DNA from: Pseudofabraea citricarpa
Lineage: Eukaryota; Ascomycota; Leotiomycetes; Helotiales; Dermateaceae
Direction of reading: 5' to 3'
Assembly (NCBI GenBank): GCA_029641185.1
Contig: JAPWGK010000004.1
Coordinates: 1,736,001-1,800,000 of the forward strand
DNA: 64,000 nt
Part shown: positions 1-10,915 of the stretch, in pieces
Layout of the letters: every line of letters begins with the position of its first letter
How positions within the stretch are numbered: the stretch's first letter is position 1
Made by a program: the position numbers and the translations under genes
Notes under the pieces: generated by a model
Told to the model about the DNA's origin: nothing
Databases searched by the model: none
The model's input: only the letters and a program-made list of their open reading frames with translations

Positions 1-68
1 ATAAATACTCCAGAGCAGAAAGGAAATACACTGTCTTTGATATAAACCAACCCAGCGTATCGAAAGTT

Positions 69-2567
69 TCATCCGTACTTGCGGTTTACCCTCACAATTC
101 TGTCATCAACAAGCATAGATGGCTCGATGAGATGAGATATAGATTCTGATGAGCCGGGACGTTCAGGAAATTGGAATTCTGATGAAGCGAGCGAAGTAGT
201 CGTGTCATTGGCATTGGCTCGGGGCCATGTATGAGGGCTAGGATTTCGCAGTGAAGGCTGGAAATCATCAGCACTTATGCTGCCTAGTCCGGGATCGCGC
301 ACTGGGCCTCTCAGATCCCGGGCTGTATTTGTCGTGCTGGTGCTAAATGTTTTCATCGGTTCGTTTTCAGGCAATTCCTGCTTCGGCTCGGATTGGAACA
401 CTATCTCTACGTGGTCCGCATCTAGACTGCCAGGTATCTTCGTGACTCGGATCTTGGCCATGCGCGCGTAGGTATTCTTACGCTTGATGCCCGCTGCTGT
501 GTTCTCTAACGCAACATATGCAGGTTGCGAATTCTGCGCCAATGCAATCATCTTGGAGACCGAGTGCCAACTAGTAGACGTCTCGCGTCGAAAGAGCAGC
601 CAGAAGGTATGCAAGGAGGCAAGCACAATATGTACGAGCAAGAGGGCAATGGCAAGACTCTCGGCGAGTGAGTTTTTGAAGGCATAGCCGGAAATATGCA
701 TATCGACGTGCAGTTTCGTGATGGACTCGACTGCGAGTGCTGGCGCTTCAACAGCATCCTTTCCTTTCAGAACCAGGGAATCGAAATTTGTTTTTGGCGT
801 GTATTCAGAGAGTATCCAATCTGAAGCAGGGCCGCTGGTATTATACACCCGATGGCTTCCCGACCGTGCCACCCCATCAACAAAGACGCTGCAAATAATG
901 GCCTCGAGGAACAAGCTCTTACCACTACCACTTAAATCTTGATTCCGCCAATCCTGAGTCAGAGTCGATTCGTTCTGTGAAAGCACGGTTTCTGCAAAAC
1001 CGACATTTGTAAGGATACTTTCCATTGTGGATGGCCCCCATGGATAGTATCCTGGCCCCTTGAGTGGTGTCGGTGGTGTCAACATGCTGAGCCAGTCATC
1101 AGCCACCGAAATCCGGCCATTCGTTGGACTAACAGGAACGCCCTCTTTGGGCTGTGTCCATGGCGGATACCGTGCTCCAAATTTAATATTCCATGGGTAC
1201 CAACCCGTCCAAAAAGTGTACTCATCCGTATATAAAGTCGTTGGAATCCAAGCACTTTGCACGGTACATCCGATCACTACTCTAGACGACGCATTTCCTG
1301 TCCCAATCCAGGGTGATTCAAAGACCGAACCGATTGTTACCGCTCCAAACTCATCGGGCAGATGGACCCATTGAAACCGGATATGGTCCACTGCGGTTGA
1401 ATTTAAAGACCCTACAGGTATGTCAATGCCTTTAGCCCAACTTGCCCAGCCCGATATTGTCGGAAAATTGACATTGGTTTCTGTCGACGAGAGATTTCGG
1501 GGTGCAGAACATCTGGTCTGCGTTATCGGGCTCCGTACTTCAGACTGTGCTCGCCGGTCATCAATTTTGTCTGGATTATGTCGAGTTTTGGAGAGAAAAG
1601 CTGCCCACCAGTCCGTCATGATTTGTTGTAGCATAATACAGGTGGCTGCATGTGGCTGGACGAGGTAGGTACCGACTTCTACTTGGTCATTGCTTCGAGC
1701 TCCTCCAAGTGCAAACAGTGACGGGATTTGTGATAAAGGGCTTTCGATGGGCCAGTAGAACCTAGATCCAGAAAGAGCCTTGGCATATGGCCGTGCAGCT
1801 GTAGCTATACGGTAATTCGACGAAGTTGCTGTGCTGAAATGCTCCCACAGAGAGTTATATCCACCACTCGGACACACTCCATAGTCCGTTGAATTTCGGG
1901 TGCCGCAGTACGGTTGCGGCCCGGTGGAATTGGCATTCAGATAAATGGGCCAAAAATCATCCATGCCACCATCCAAGAAGAACGATGTTCCACCTGCTCT
2001 CCAGTCCTGCGACTTCGGCACTAAAAGAACGGCACTGGCAGGTCCTGCTAGAGAAGCTGTTAGTCCAGCAAGCACCAGAATGGTCAAGAAGCCGAATTTC
2101 CTCCAAGTATTCCCGACATAACTAAGACTTCCATAGAATTCCCTTGTAAAGAAAAAGCCAACGTTGTCAAAGGCAAAGCCGGAACCTATCAGGCCCAAGG
2201 GCAGTCCGTCACCAAAGAGTAACTCGTGCCTGACGAGATGGAAGATGATCGTGGCCAGGCTGGCGACAATCAGAAGCTCTTGAAATTTAGCGAGTATTTG
2301 CAGCAGCAGAAGTGCTACCGTTTCGGCCTTCTCGAAACCAGCAAAGTCGGAACCAATATAATATCCTTTGAGATTTAGCGATATGATAAGTAATGATGTG
2401 AGCATCGGAACCAGATGAACAAATGAGTACAAGAAAGCAGCCAACAGAGACTTGTGAATGATGACTTTCTTCGGCTCATTGTGCTCCTTGGGTCTCCGGT
2501 TGTACAGCAAGAACTTCCTTCGTGCCAGCGTGGAAGTTGACTGGAGGCTAGGCGAGATGGAATACAT
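69..2567 (-). CDS. Large multi-pass fungal membrane protein of unknown function
   Basis: Single-exon ORF of 832 residues; the first ATG is used. I do not recognise a named family. Residues 40-65, 85-110 and about 158-180 are hydrophobic and probably span the membrane. They are followed by roughly 440 residues that look extracytoplasmic, with many N-x-S/T sequons and scattered Cys, Trp and Tyr. A final hydrophobic helix near residues 640-665 (AESLAIALLLVHIVLASLH) leads into a charged cytosolic tail of about 160 residues rich in Ser, Thr and Pro. This layout resembles the large, uncharacterised membrane proteins common in Pezizomycotina, often subtelomeric or accessory. It is transcribed away from the glycosyltransferase gene at 3477, with about 0.9 kb of shared upstream DNA. 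Coding status is solid because of ORF length and amino-acid character; function is unknown. Confidence 0.85.
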   Translation of the reverse strand: MYSISPSLQSTSTLARRKFLLYNRRPKEHNEPKKVIIHKSLLAAFLYSFVHLVPMLTSLLIISLNLKGYYIGSDFAGFEKAETVALLLLQILAKFQELLIVASLATIIFHLVRHELLFGDGLPLGLIGSGFAFDNVGFFFTREFYGSLSYVGNTWRKFGFLTILVLAGLTASLAGPASAVLLVPKSQDWRAGGTSFFLDGGMDDFWPIYLNANSTGPQPYCGTRNSTDYGVCPSGGYNSLWEHFSTATSSNYRIATAARPYAKALSGSRFYWPIESPLSQIPSLFALGGARSNDQVEVGTYLVQPHAATCIMLQQIMTDWWAAFLSKTRHNPDKIDDRRAQSEVRSPITQTRCSAPRNLSSTETNVNFPTISGWASWAKGIDIPVGSLNSTAVDHIRFQWVHLPDEFGAVTIGSVFESPWIGTGNASSRVVIGCTVQSAWIPTTLYTDEYTFWTGWYPWNIKFGARYPPWTQPKEGVPVSPTNGRISVADDWLSMLTPPTPLKGPGYYPWGPSTMESILTNVGFAETVLSQNESTLTQDWRNQDLSGSGKSLFLEAIICSVFVDGVARSGSHRVYNTSGPASDWILSEYTPKTNFDSLVLKGKDAVEAPALAVESITKLHVDMHISGYAFKNSLAESLAIALLLVHIVLASLHTFWLLFRRETSTSWHSVSKMIALAQNSQPAYVALENTAAGIKRKNTYARMAKIRVTKIPGSLDADHVEIVFQSEPKQELPENEPMKTFSTSTTNTARDLRGPVRDPGLGSISADDFQPSLRNPSPHTWPRANANDTTTSLASSEFQFPERPGSSESISHLIEPSMLVDDRIVRVNRKYG

Positions 2568-3476
2568 GCTGAGCTGTGTGCATGCCTGCCAGCAGGAAAC
2601 GGTGGTATAGACAACCCGGGATTAAATCAGCTAAAATCAAAAGAAATCGAAAGCAGAAATGCAGCCATGCAGGAAGAGAGACATGGTGTGCGAGGCAAGA
2701 CAGAAGGAAACAACATTCGAAATGGAAATGGGATATGCTCGAGACTCTTCAATGACAACATGCTGAGGAACCTGGTAGTAGGCAGCTCAGCTGCATGGTT
2801 TTGAAACTCCAACACACTGCACAGGAACTACCTCGCAATAAGACTCTATGAACACGATTGGCTGAATCGGCAAGAAGGCAAAAATGTGAACGGAGCTGCA
2901 GGCTGCGCCTAAAACAGAACAGCAAAGTGGCCCAAAGGGTCCACGTGCATAATCTCTCCTGTGAATACTGAATACTGACAAGAGATTAGCAGGCGCTGTT
3001 AATCTCCAAATAAGAAATAGCTGGATTGTGGCCCGAATCAAGTTGTTGGTAATTGAGTGCCACAACCAAGTTCGAGATCAAAGAGCAGAAATTCTCATCT
3101 CTCCAATCCGACAAGTAAGTAGGAAGTAGCATGAGTACCATTCTCCAGCAAAGGGGCGAGTTGGTTTGCACCAGGGTGTGAAACTCAAAATGGTTCTTGG
3201 GGAGGCACATCGCGAGCGCTTAATCGTTCGCTATACAGGCCTGTCACCCCCACTGCGCACCTAAATATAAGCGCCGGGAAGAGCCCTATGTGGAGACGGC
3301 CTAAGGAACCATGGTCTCCTAATGGAAGCTGGTTGAACTTGGCTCCTTTCTCTCTTGTTGCCGACGTTTTTACTGCAGCGATACTGTACCCTATGTGCTT
3401 ACCAGGTATATGCGGATGCCATACGAGGTAGTGTGTCGCCTACTTTCTTGTGCTGCTGTTGATCTGCGCCTCTGCC
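2568..3476. other. Divergent intergenic region
   Basis: About 0.9 kb separates the start codons of the membrane protein (-) and the glycosyltransferase (+). Short ORFs here lack coding character. It must hold both promoters, but I cannot name a specific site in it. Confidence 0.5.
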
Positions 3477-4742
3477 ATGCGATTCCGCCCGAAAATTCTG
3501 CTCGGGAGGCTTGAGCCTCATGGCTCCTTTTCTGTCCGCCAGCTCCTGGGCACGACGCCGGGCCTGGTGCTGATTTCTTTTGTTATTATATACCTCTTTG
3601 CCCTTCGATACTACCACTATGCAAGCTATCGAGACCCGACCTCCTACTTCTTCGATCCCAGCCGGGCGTATGAACGCCTCTACTCCAACAGGAGGATGGA
3701 ACAGGCCGGTGCATTCGTCGCTGCTGCAGCAAATCTCACATCGCCGCCGCCGGCTCCAACTCAGCCGCCGGTGATGTGTGTTGGCGTTGCGACGGTCGCA
3801 CGTCGTGAGGAACAATATGTACGGAGCACCGTTGGGTCACTCCTGGAGGGCCTTAGCGAAGAAGAGCGACGCAGCATCTACCTCGACCTGCTTATTGCGC
3901 ATACCGAGCCCTCGAAACACCCTATATATAGCGAGAAATGGATCGAGATTCTGCCAAACAATGTGTTGGAGTATAAGAATGACACTGCAGAGTTCAAGAT
4001 GCTGCGGGCGTGGGAAGAGAAGGAATGGTATCGCAACAAGACCATCTTCGATTATACCTACCTTCTGAACGACTGCTACGCCACTGGCGCGAAATATATA
4101 GCCATGGTAGAAGATGACACTTTGGCCGTAGCTGGATGGTTCCCAAGAGCTATGGCAGCTTTGCATGATGTTGAAGTGGCCATGGAACGCCGTGAAGGGG
4201 CCAAGTGGATCTATCTGCGGCTGTTCTTTGTGGAGGACCTTTTTGGTTGGAATAGTGAAGAATGGCTGACATATTTGCTCTGGTCACTGCTCCTCTGGGG
4301 CACCTTAATGCTTGCGCTCGTGAGCGCCAGGCGCTCATCCAAACTTATCGAGCCCTATCTTTCAGATGCTACCATATTTGTGCTTTCTTGCATCTGCTTC
4401 CCCTCGTTGATAGGGCTATATTTCCTAGCTGGTAGAAGTTCGCTCTCGGCCGGAATCCAGCAGATGGACAAATATGGTTGCTGCTCGCAAGGCTACATCT
4501 TCCCGCGTTCCATCGTGCCCGAACTTCTAAAGAAGACGGACTTAGAGACAGACTGGCTCGTCGACATGATGTTCGAGCAGATTGCCAATGCCGAAGGCTA
4601 TATCCGCTGGGCTACCGTACCGGCATTGCTACAGCACATCGGCATCAGGAGCTCAAAGGGCTATGGGTTCGATAATTCTGCCGGCGCAATCTGGAACTTT
4701 GGGTTTGAGTTACATGACCCGCCACCTGTGAATCAAGCTTGA
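3477..4742 (+). CDS. PGAP4-like GPI-GalNAc-transferase family glycosyltransferase
   Basis: Intronless, 421 residues from ATG 3477; the frame is open further upstream but has no earlier ATG. Seen: an N-terminal membrane anchor at residues 23-47; a luminal GT-A-like domain starting with CVGVATVARREE (about 101-112); an acidic MVEDDTL motif at 211-217 with the DxD-like EDD at 212-214; two closely spaced hydrophobic helices at about 263-284 and 298-318; then the second half of the domain (GCCSQGYIFPRS, then ETDWLVDMMFEQ). A GT-A domain interrupted by a transmembrane hairpin after one N-terminal helix is the known architecture of PGAP4/TMEM246, the Golgi enzyme that adds GalNAc to the GPI core. 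By inference this protein modifies GPI glycans or a related glycan in the Golgi. The exact donor and acceptor in fungi cannot be told from sequence. Confidence 0.75.
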   Translation: MRFRPKILLGRLEPHGSFSVRQLLGTTPGLVLISFVIIYLFALRYYHYASYRDPTSYFFDPSRAYERLYSNRRMEQAGAFVAAAANLTSPPPAPTQPPVMCVGVATVARREEQYVRSTVGSLLEGLSEEERRSIYLDLLIAHTEPSKHPIYSEKWIEILPNNVLEYKNDTAEFKMLRAWEEKEWYRNKTIFDYTYLLNDCYATGAKYIAMVEDDTLAVAGWFPRAMAALHDVEVAMERREGAKWIYLRLFFVEDLFGWNSEEWLTYLLWSLLLWGTLMLALVSARRSSKLIEPYLSDATIFVLSCICFPSLIGLYFLAGRSSLSAGIQQMDKYGCCSQGYIFPRSIVPELLKKTDLETDWLVDMMFEQIANAEGYIRWATVPALLQHIGIRSSKGYGFDNSAGAIWNFGFELHDPPPVNQA

Positions 4743-5144
4743 CATAAGAAGCCCTTTATATACCTAGGTAGTTGATATATTTTGATTTGGTGTTTGCAAT
4801 CATCCATGTAGTGAATTTTTGCCTTGGCAGAGTTTGAGCTTGAATCCAATCGCCGAGATGTTGGTTCTGGATGCGTTAGAAAATACCGGGGCTAGCATCT
4901 CGACTTTGAGCACACTAAAGCGAGGTGTGCGGATCGCAGTGCGGGATGAGAAGTTGCAGCTGGATTTTGACAACCAGAAGGATTTGTGTCTAGTGAAGAG
5001 TGGAGTTCACTGTTGAAATATTGTTTTATACCCAGGAGATTTGATATTCGTACATATCTAGAGAAGAATGGAGTTGGCGGTTGACATATTTTTTATACCT
5101 AAGAGATTTGATATATTCATTTCATATGCTACTATATATTCTGT
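4743..5144. other. Convergent 3' intergenic region with a diverged 68-bp tandem duplication
   Basis: Holds the 3' ends of the glycosyltransferase (+) and the transcription-factor-like gene (-). Two similar copies, about 4990-5050 and 5058-5118, share CTAG-GAAGA-TGGAGTT, a TTTTATACC block and GAGATTTGATAT at a period of 68 bp. The copies may carry termination or polyadenylation signals for both genes, which is inference. Confidence 0.55.
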
Positions 5145-7132
5145 TTATGTCTCCCCGTCTCCAATTTCCTTAACCCGCTGATCCAATGTCCTGACCACAT
5201 CGGCCCACACAACCGCTGACTGCAGCGCACAATACTCATTGACCCACAAGACGCGCTTCAACGCGCTCCTAAACTCCTCGAGACTCCCGATGCCCATTCT
5301 CGCCGTAGTCCTGGCCAACAAGTCGACCAGAAACACACGATTCCTTTCGATCAGTGTAGCCGACGCACCCATAAAGGCAATCCACAACAGCAAGAACATG
5401 TCGTCCTGCCAGACAATCAACACATCACCCGTGACGGTCTTCAGGATGCCACAGAGGCGATCGGTAATGGTGCGACTGATCTCGGCGCCGCGGGGGACTT
5501 CTCGCAGTGCGATGTAGAGATACAGATGGGCGGCGAGGCGGCACGAGCCGTAGACGTGCGAGGAGCGGTCGCGGAAGATGGCCTCGTCTGTATCGGGCCC
5601 CGAATCGAGGACCGTCACGAGCCGGTAGCCCACGATGTAGGCGCCGCGCGTGAAGAGCTCTTGGTCCGCCGTTGTTAGCTGGCTCGGGTTGTCGAGCAGG
5701 AACGAGAGGAAGCGCATGCTTTGGAAGATCTGCGTCATCTCGCCGACGAGGTCGATAGGACTGTAGATGTTGTTCAATGGGTACCAGCTTGCTATGTCAC
5801 CCAGGAGCGATTCCAGTGTCCCGATGCAGGTCTTTGATTCTACGATGGGGAATCGGGGGATGCGTTCGATTGCCGAGGAGTAGCAGAGATCGGCCCTTTT
5901 GGAAGAGTGTGTTAGTGAGGGAGGTGTAAAGGGAGAGGGGAGATTTACCAGCCGATCGTCTTTTGGAGCAGTGTGTTCTGCTCTAATGCTAAGATCCCAC
6001 CACGGCTAGATACCATTTGTAGCAAGCCTTGAAAATGCGTTGCTGCGCTGCGGTGTGATCCATTGATGGTCTATAGATTTCAAAGTCAGCGGTAAGAAAG
6101 AAAAACAAAAATCAAAATAGGAAAACAAGAATAAATAATTAGAATCAAGAAACAGAAGTAACAGGTTTCAAAAGAAGAAGAATACAAAAGGCAAGAAAAC
6201 TCACATCGAAATTCGCAAGAGCCGCCACAGCACCGATTGTACCATCGCTAATCACCTCAGGCGAGGCGCTCAACCTCTCATTGACAATCCTTAATGCCTC
6301 ACCGCGATGAAACAGGCATTCCTGCGAGACTTCAGAGCCTGTCTTCAGATCATAGTAGAGCTTGATTAGGGACAGTGTTGCGCTGAGCCAGGCGGAATCG
6401 GTCGCTGCATACGAGACAAATAGTTTGTTTGGATAGAAGGCGAAAGAATTCGTGCGGTAGACAGCCGAATCTTTTTTTTATTTTTTAGTAAAGGGATAAG
6501 AGAGGAGCAGTGAGAAGGGTCTTACTGTATAGATGAAGTGCTTTGTAACGGTGTCCATATTTCACGGGGAGGATATCAAAGGGGTCAAGAGTTGACGTCG
6601 ACGTCGAAGGCGAAAGTGAAGTTGAGACTGATAGTTCGGAAACTGGGGATTGTCTCTGATGCCAGAGGGAATCCAAAACCAGTGATCGATTAGTATTTCC
6701 ATTCTGCTGCTGCTTTACTACAACCTCTTTTTCATCTTCTTTCCTCTCGTCTTTCTTCCCCGCATTCTTCCTCTTCCTCCCCACAACAACAGCATTGGTC
6801 TTAGCAGTACTCTTAGGAGTGGCATTCAACCGGAACCGCCCGGTATGTTCACTAAGCGGTCTCGACACCTCGACAACTTTCTTCACGGGAAGCTGCTTGT
6901 AACCCGGAGCCGCCTGGACTCGTCGACGCCGGATCGCATCGCGGATCGCGTGTGATCGCACTAGACGGCGAGATTCTGCGTGGGCGTGGGCGTGATCCGG
7001 GGTGAAGGTCAGGAACTCCAACGTCTGGTTAGTGGTCATTGTTTCTGTGGGGATAACGATGCCGGTGGGATGAGATGAGATGAGATGCGGATTACTGAGC
7101 GCAGACGCAGAAGCAGGCGAGGAAGACGTCAC
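5145..7132 (-). CDS. Fungal-specific transcription-factor-domain protein without a zinc cluster
   Basis: Four-exon model: 7132-6526, 6470-6205, 6070-5949 and 5895-5145, with introns of 55, 134 and 52 nt, all GT-AG. The exons sum to 1746 nt, giving 581 residues. The basic N-terminus has LEFLTFTPDHAHAHAESRRL followed by VRSHAIRDAIRRRR, a pattern I know from fungal proteins that carry the Fungal_trans_2/DUF3468 region without an N-terminal Zn2Cys6 cluster. It also has Lys/Arg-rich stretches that look like nuclear localisation signals. Exons 2-4 are helical: they contain NSFAFYPNKLFVSYAATDSA and HFQGLLQMVSSRGGI, both typical of that regulatory region. No Cys-rich DNA-binding cluster is visible anywhere in the model. 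The role is probably nuclear and regulatory; target and partner are unknown. The start is the first ATG of the frame; a start at the internal Met before TTNQTLEFL is possible. Confidence 0.8.
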
Positions 7133-8467
7133 TCGAGAGGGTGATTTGATAGCGGGGTACGGGTATGGGTATGTGGTGTGGGATACCGGTGCTGCGGCGG
7201 CGGTGGAAAAGCCCTGTGGAGAATTGCTGAAAGAAGCAAGTGTTCGATCCGGTCCGGTGGGTATTGGGTGTGGGTCGTGGAATTATAACGGATTGCGGAA
7301 GTGGACTTGACCTTTTGGTCTGAGATGTTGTGAGCGATGGAGAGGTGGTGTGTGGTGGTCGTGATGGACGTGAAGGTTGGAGAAGAGGTGGGCAATGGGC
7401 ATACGTACGGCTCGCCTAAAGGTAAGGTGATATCAGGGTGCGTAAGCGAAACTTGGAAGCAGAATTTCCGCTTTGGGATAATGAATTGTGAGGGGTGAGG
7501 GGTACAGGGGTAGAGTAAGCAACGCCAAGGGATTGAACCACCACTACTTGGTTGTGATACTCCCTTCCATCGGTTGAATAAATAGCATCTCGAAGTCATT
7601 CATAAAAGAGATGATGAATAAGCCAGAAACAACTTTTCCTCTTCTTTTCTCTTCTGTCAGTTTTAGAATAATTTCTAATCATCTTTCTACTACCATAAAA
7701 TGAACTCGAGTTAAAAGAAAAGAATCCTAGCCATGCTCTCCCTACAAAGAGGATGATACTTATGACTGCCACTATTACTTGCATCTTTATTATATGTGTA
7801 CCTACCTAGGCACGTCCTACTAACACCTTCGTTGCCTATATTCAAGAAATATGAGTGCTACACTTACTCGTTCGTTCGTTCGTTCGTCAATAGTCATTCA
7901 TAAAGTCTCGCACTCTGCCTGTACAAAGGAGCAAGGAGACGCAACAATATCAATCATCAAAGCATACAATGCCAATAATAAATTCTCTTAAAACCCCCAA
8001 CACCCACCGACTTTATATCAGCCTCCTTATAAATGAGATTACAAAGGTGCATTCCCAAAAACCATGCTCTGGATTCTGGCAACAGCAGCATAGCCCTATG
8101 CTGATGATATTTTCATATTTTTAATACCCTTAAGAGTTCTTCTAAAGCGAGTACGATTATGATAGCGCCATTGATTCGATTTAAGCGATGTTGATCCTAT
8201 CCAAGGGCGTTGGCAATACGGTGCTGTATCTATTAAAGAATACCATGTTAGTTGGCGTCAGAGCCTCCGGTATACGTTTATATTGATACTGAGAAGCATG
8301 GGCTTTGCTGGGTATCAAGATTGGAAATGTAGTATTTCTCCGGCAGGGATGATCTCACAAAATCTAGTATGATCAGTAAACTGATGCGTATCATCTTCAT
8401 AGAGGACCAGTTTTATTGAGAAGGATACAGGTAGATATGATAGCATGCTAGATTCAGGATATTCTAT
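7133..8467. other. Intergenic region with a TTCG microsatellite
   Basis: About 1.3 kb between the starts of one - gene and the 3' end of the next. Short ORFs (for example 7129-7599 -) show low-complexity Pro/Thr/His composition and no family signature. A (TTCG)n tract of about four units lies near 7868-7885. Otherwise I see nothing identifiable. Confidence 0.5.
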
Positions 8468-10915
8468 TTAGGATTGGAAAACTAAAGGTTGCCTCGATGC
8501 CCCTTCTTCTTCTACCTCTCCCTCTACCTCTATCTCCGTTAGACGAGCCTCAAAGACGTTACCGACTTTTGTGAGGAGCTCATTTTCAGTATGTTCGATA
8601 CCCAAACTCTCTGCGGTGGCTTCGATTTTGTGGGCTTCGCGGATTGTATAAGGGGCAAGGTAAGGCAGTTGGCTTTCGTTCTCGATGTAACCGACGCCAA
8701 TGATCTTGTTAAAATCTGGATCCAGAGATATCTTCATCTTGCGGAGCAGCGTGAAGCTCTCTTTATGAAATGACAGGTAATCGAAGTTGAGTTTAGGGAG
8801 ATCGACTTGTATGGAGGCTTTCAGGGTTTCTAAGAACTGTACAGGCGTTAACTGTCGCGACATCTTCCATGATCGCCGCAGAGCCTTGTTTTTAGGATCG
8901 GCTGCAAGCTCAGAATCCATGACTTGTTGTAAAAGAAGCTGTTCCACATTGTGCAAAGTCACAGCCATTGATCCATCGTCATCCAGCCCCGCATGAAAAA
9001 GCTCTCCAAGTCGCGAGGTTTCCTTGAGCCCACGCGGTCCTTTCTTGGAAACCATTGGAGCGTTATCTCGTCGGTTGCGAGCAAATTGCTGGGAGGAATG
9101 GCCAAGCATGAGGCAGACTTGTTTGAAAGCGTCTGAAATTGTTTTTGGGGCAGCTCCCACAAAAACATGATCCTCTCCATGAATTTGGATTATCTGATCC
9201 ATTTGTGCCCACCTTTTGGTAAGAGGGTTGTTAATCTGAAGCGCGTTATAGAGATGGGCTGGGAAAACTGCTGTACCCCATGCGTTGACCAGGGTAGTGC
9301 CGATATTTTGTAATACAAGGGTTAGACGAAAGTTCACCATACACGCCAGTATTGGGTTCTGTTGGTACAAGGAGTATCTTTCACAGCCCTTTCCTGGTAG
9401 CTCACCATTTCTGCGATAGATTTCCGCCATGATTGAGAACGAGGTAGTTGCCAAAATCTTTTTGTCAATCTGTGCAACGAGTTGCCGTAGAACTTGATCG
9501 TTGTGTTTTGGCCAGGGTTCTGGATGTGCCACAGCATGCGAGAATTTGAGATAATCCTCCAACCCCTTTTTCGTTTGATTTGCTTGTACCAACATCAACG
9601 TAAGTCCACGAGTAGCCTTTTGACGAAGTATGTGGTGGATATCCAACAACGCTGTGGAAGCAAATGCGAGCCATACTGTAATTTCTTTGTTGTTAATCAT
9701 TTTAAGTAAGCCTCGTGTAAGCTCATCCTGAGCATATAGATAAAGATTGTGGCGCTCAACAATACAAACCTCCTCCAATAGTCCCATCAGAATGATCAGA
9801 TCTTCTAGTAACTGTTCGGGTTTCGACATGGCTGCCCTATTTGCTCGAGGATCATACGTTTCAGTATGCCTTATTGTGGATGGGATTTTCCCAGGCTTCA
9901 AGCTGTCGCAGAATTTATCTAGAATTGAATGGGCTGGCGCATAGATCCATTCAGCTAGTGCGTCATCCATCTCAACCTCGTCAGTAGCAGCTTGCTCTTT
10001 TGCAAGCATCTCAACCAAAGAATGCATAACATTGTCGTAATCATTTCCTCCATACGTAGCGAGAGAATCTGTTTGAATACGCTCTGCTAGCTGAAATGCC
10101 GTGTTGGTAGTGACTGATGCAGTTATAAGGTCTATCTTTCCGGCCTTATAATCGGCCCAAGTCTCTGAGACAAAGACACGCAGCCGTGCTAGATCGTCGA
10201 ACAAGCAAAATACAGCAAACAGCTTCTCGAGCTCCTGCTCTTCTTTGGATTTCGATGGCAGCAGCTCATATGAAGTAGACGGGCGACTTGGAGGAGTAAC
10301 CTTTGGCGCTGATGTGTCGGCCTCTTCGTGCAGCGTCGACTCCTCAATCTCTAGTGCTTCAAAACGGTTCGATAAGTTGTCCAGGAAACTATCTGAAGAT
10401 ACCGCTGGGGTTGAAGTGTTTCCGGCAGAGACAGCGAAATGTGGTTGAAGAGTTAAAATAACCTCCTCCATTAACTCCGCAAAGAAAGAATGATGTTCAT
10501 TTTGTTGGGATGTTGTAACATCGTCGGGGCTTGTCATGCTCTTAAAATGCGAGGTGCATCTTTTCCTTGCCGATACTGCTCGTAGTCCCGCACGAATGAT
10601 ATTGGGTGGGACCAAAATATTAGGATCCGAGGATGCAACGATGGCTTTTGCCAGGGGAAGCAGTTCATCGGCATCAACCAGATGCGCTGGTTCTGATGGG
10701 CTTGTCTGAGTAGGTTTTCCACCTGCCGCCTCTTTTGCTTTCTTCCGAGCCTTGCCTTTCAATCGAGGACCTTTCGATGGTATGACCTTATCTGTTTTAC
10801 TCGGTTCCTTGATCTGATATCCACATTTTTGTGCACTTTCAGACAGCCATTGGATGAAAGTCGAGGTATCTTCTTTATACTTCTTGTATGTGCTTCCTAG
10901 AAATTCCGGTAACAT
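8468..10915 (-). CDS. DUF6604-type fungal protein
   Basis: The single-exon frame is open from 10993, but I place the start at ATG 10915, giving 815 residues. The protein then begins MLPEFLGSTYKKYKEDTSTF, the N-terminal form I associate with DUF6604-containing fungal proteins (LPxFLxxxYxxYKxDT, then a WLxExAxxCGY-like segment). A basic Lys-rich linker (KGPRLKGKARKKAKEAAGGK) follows. The remaining 650 or so residues are helical with no catalytic motif I can name; the tail is acidic (EVEGEVEEEG). The role is unknown. Members of this family are many and variable in Leotiomycetes and related fungi, which suggests accessory function. The 26 extra residues upstream of the chosen start look like translated leader. 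Confidence 0.75.
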   Translation of the reverse strand: MLPEFLGSTYKKYKEDTSTFIQWLSESAQKCGYQIKEPSKTDKVIPSKGPRLKGKARKKAKEAAGGKPTQTSPSEPAHLVDADELLPLAKAIVASSDPNILVPPNIIRAGLRAVSARKRCTSHFKSMTSPDDVTTSQQNEHHSFFAELMEEVILTLQPHFAVSAGNTSTPAVSSDSFLDNLSNRFEALEIEESTLHEEADTSAPKVTPPSRPSTSYELLPSKSKEEQELEKLFAVFCLFDDLARLRVFVSETWADYKAGKIDLITASVTTNTAFQLAERIQTDSLATYGGNDYDNVMHSLVEMLAKEQAATDEVEMDDALAEWIYAPAHSILDKFCDSLKPGKIPSTIRHTETYDPRANRAAMSKPEQLLEDLIILMGLLEEVCIVERHNLYLYAQDELTRGLLKMINNKEITVWLAFASTALLDIHHILRQKATRGLTLMLVQANQTKKGLEDYLKFSHAVAHPEPWPKHNDQVLRQLVAQIDKKILATTSFSIMAEIYRRNGELPGKGCERYSLYQQNPILACMVNFRLTLVLQNIGTTLVNAWGTAVFPAHLYNALQINNPLTKRWAQMDQIIQIHGEDHVFVGAAPKTISDAFKQVCLMLGHSSQQFARNRRDNAPMVSKKGPRGLKETSRLGELFHAGLDDDGSMAVTLHNVEQLLLQQVMDSELAADPKNKALRRSWKMSRQLTPVQFLETLKASIQVDLPKLNFDYLSFHKESFTLLRKMKISLDPDFNKIIGVGYIENESQLPYLAPYTIREAHKIEATAESLGIEHTENELLTKVGNVFEARLTEIEVEGEVEEEGASRQPLVFQS

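Noticed and set aside
7129..7599. 156-codon frame on -, overlapping the start of the transcription-factor-like gene
   Set aside because: Pro/Thr/His-rich with no conserved motif; probably leader and promoter DNA.
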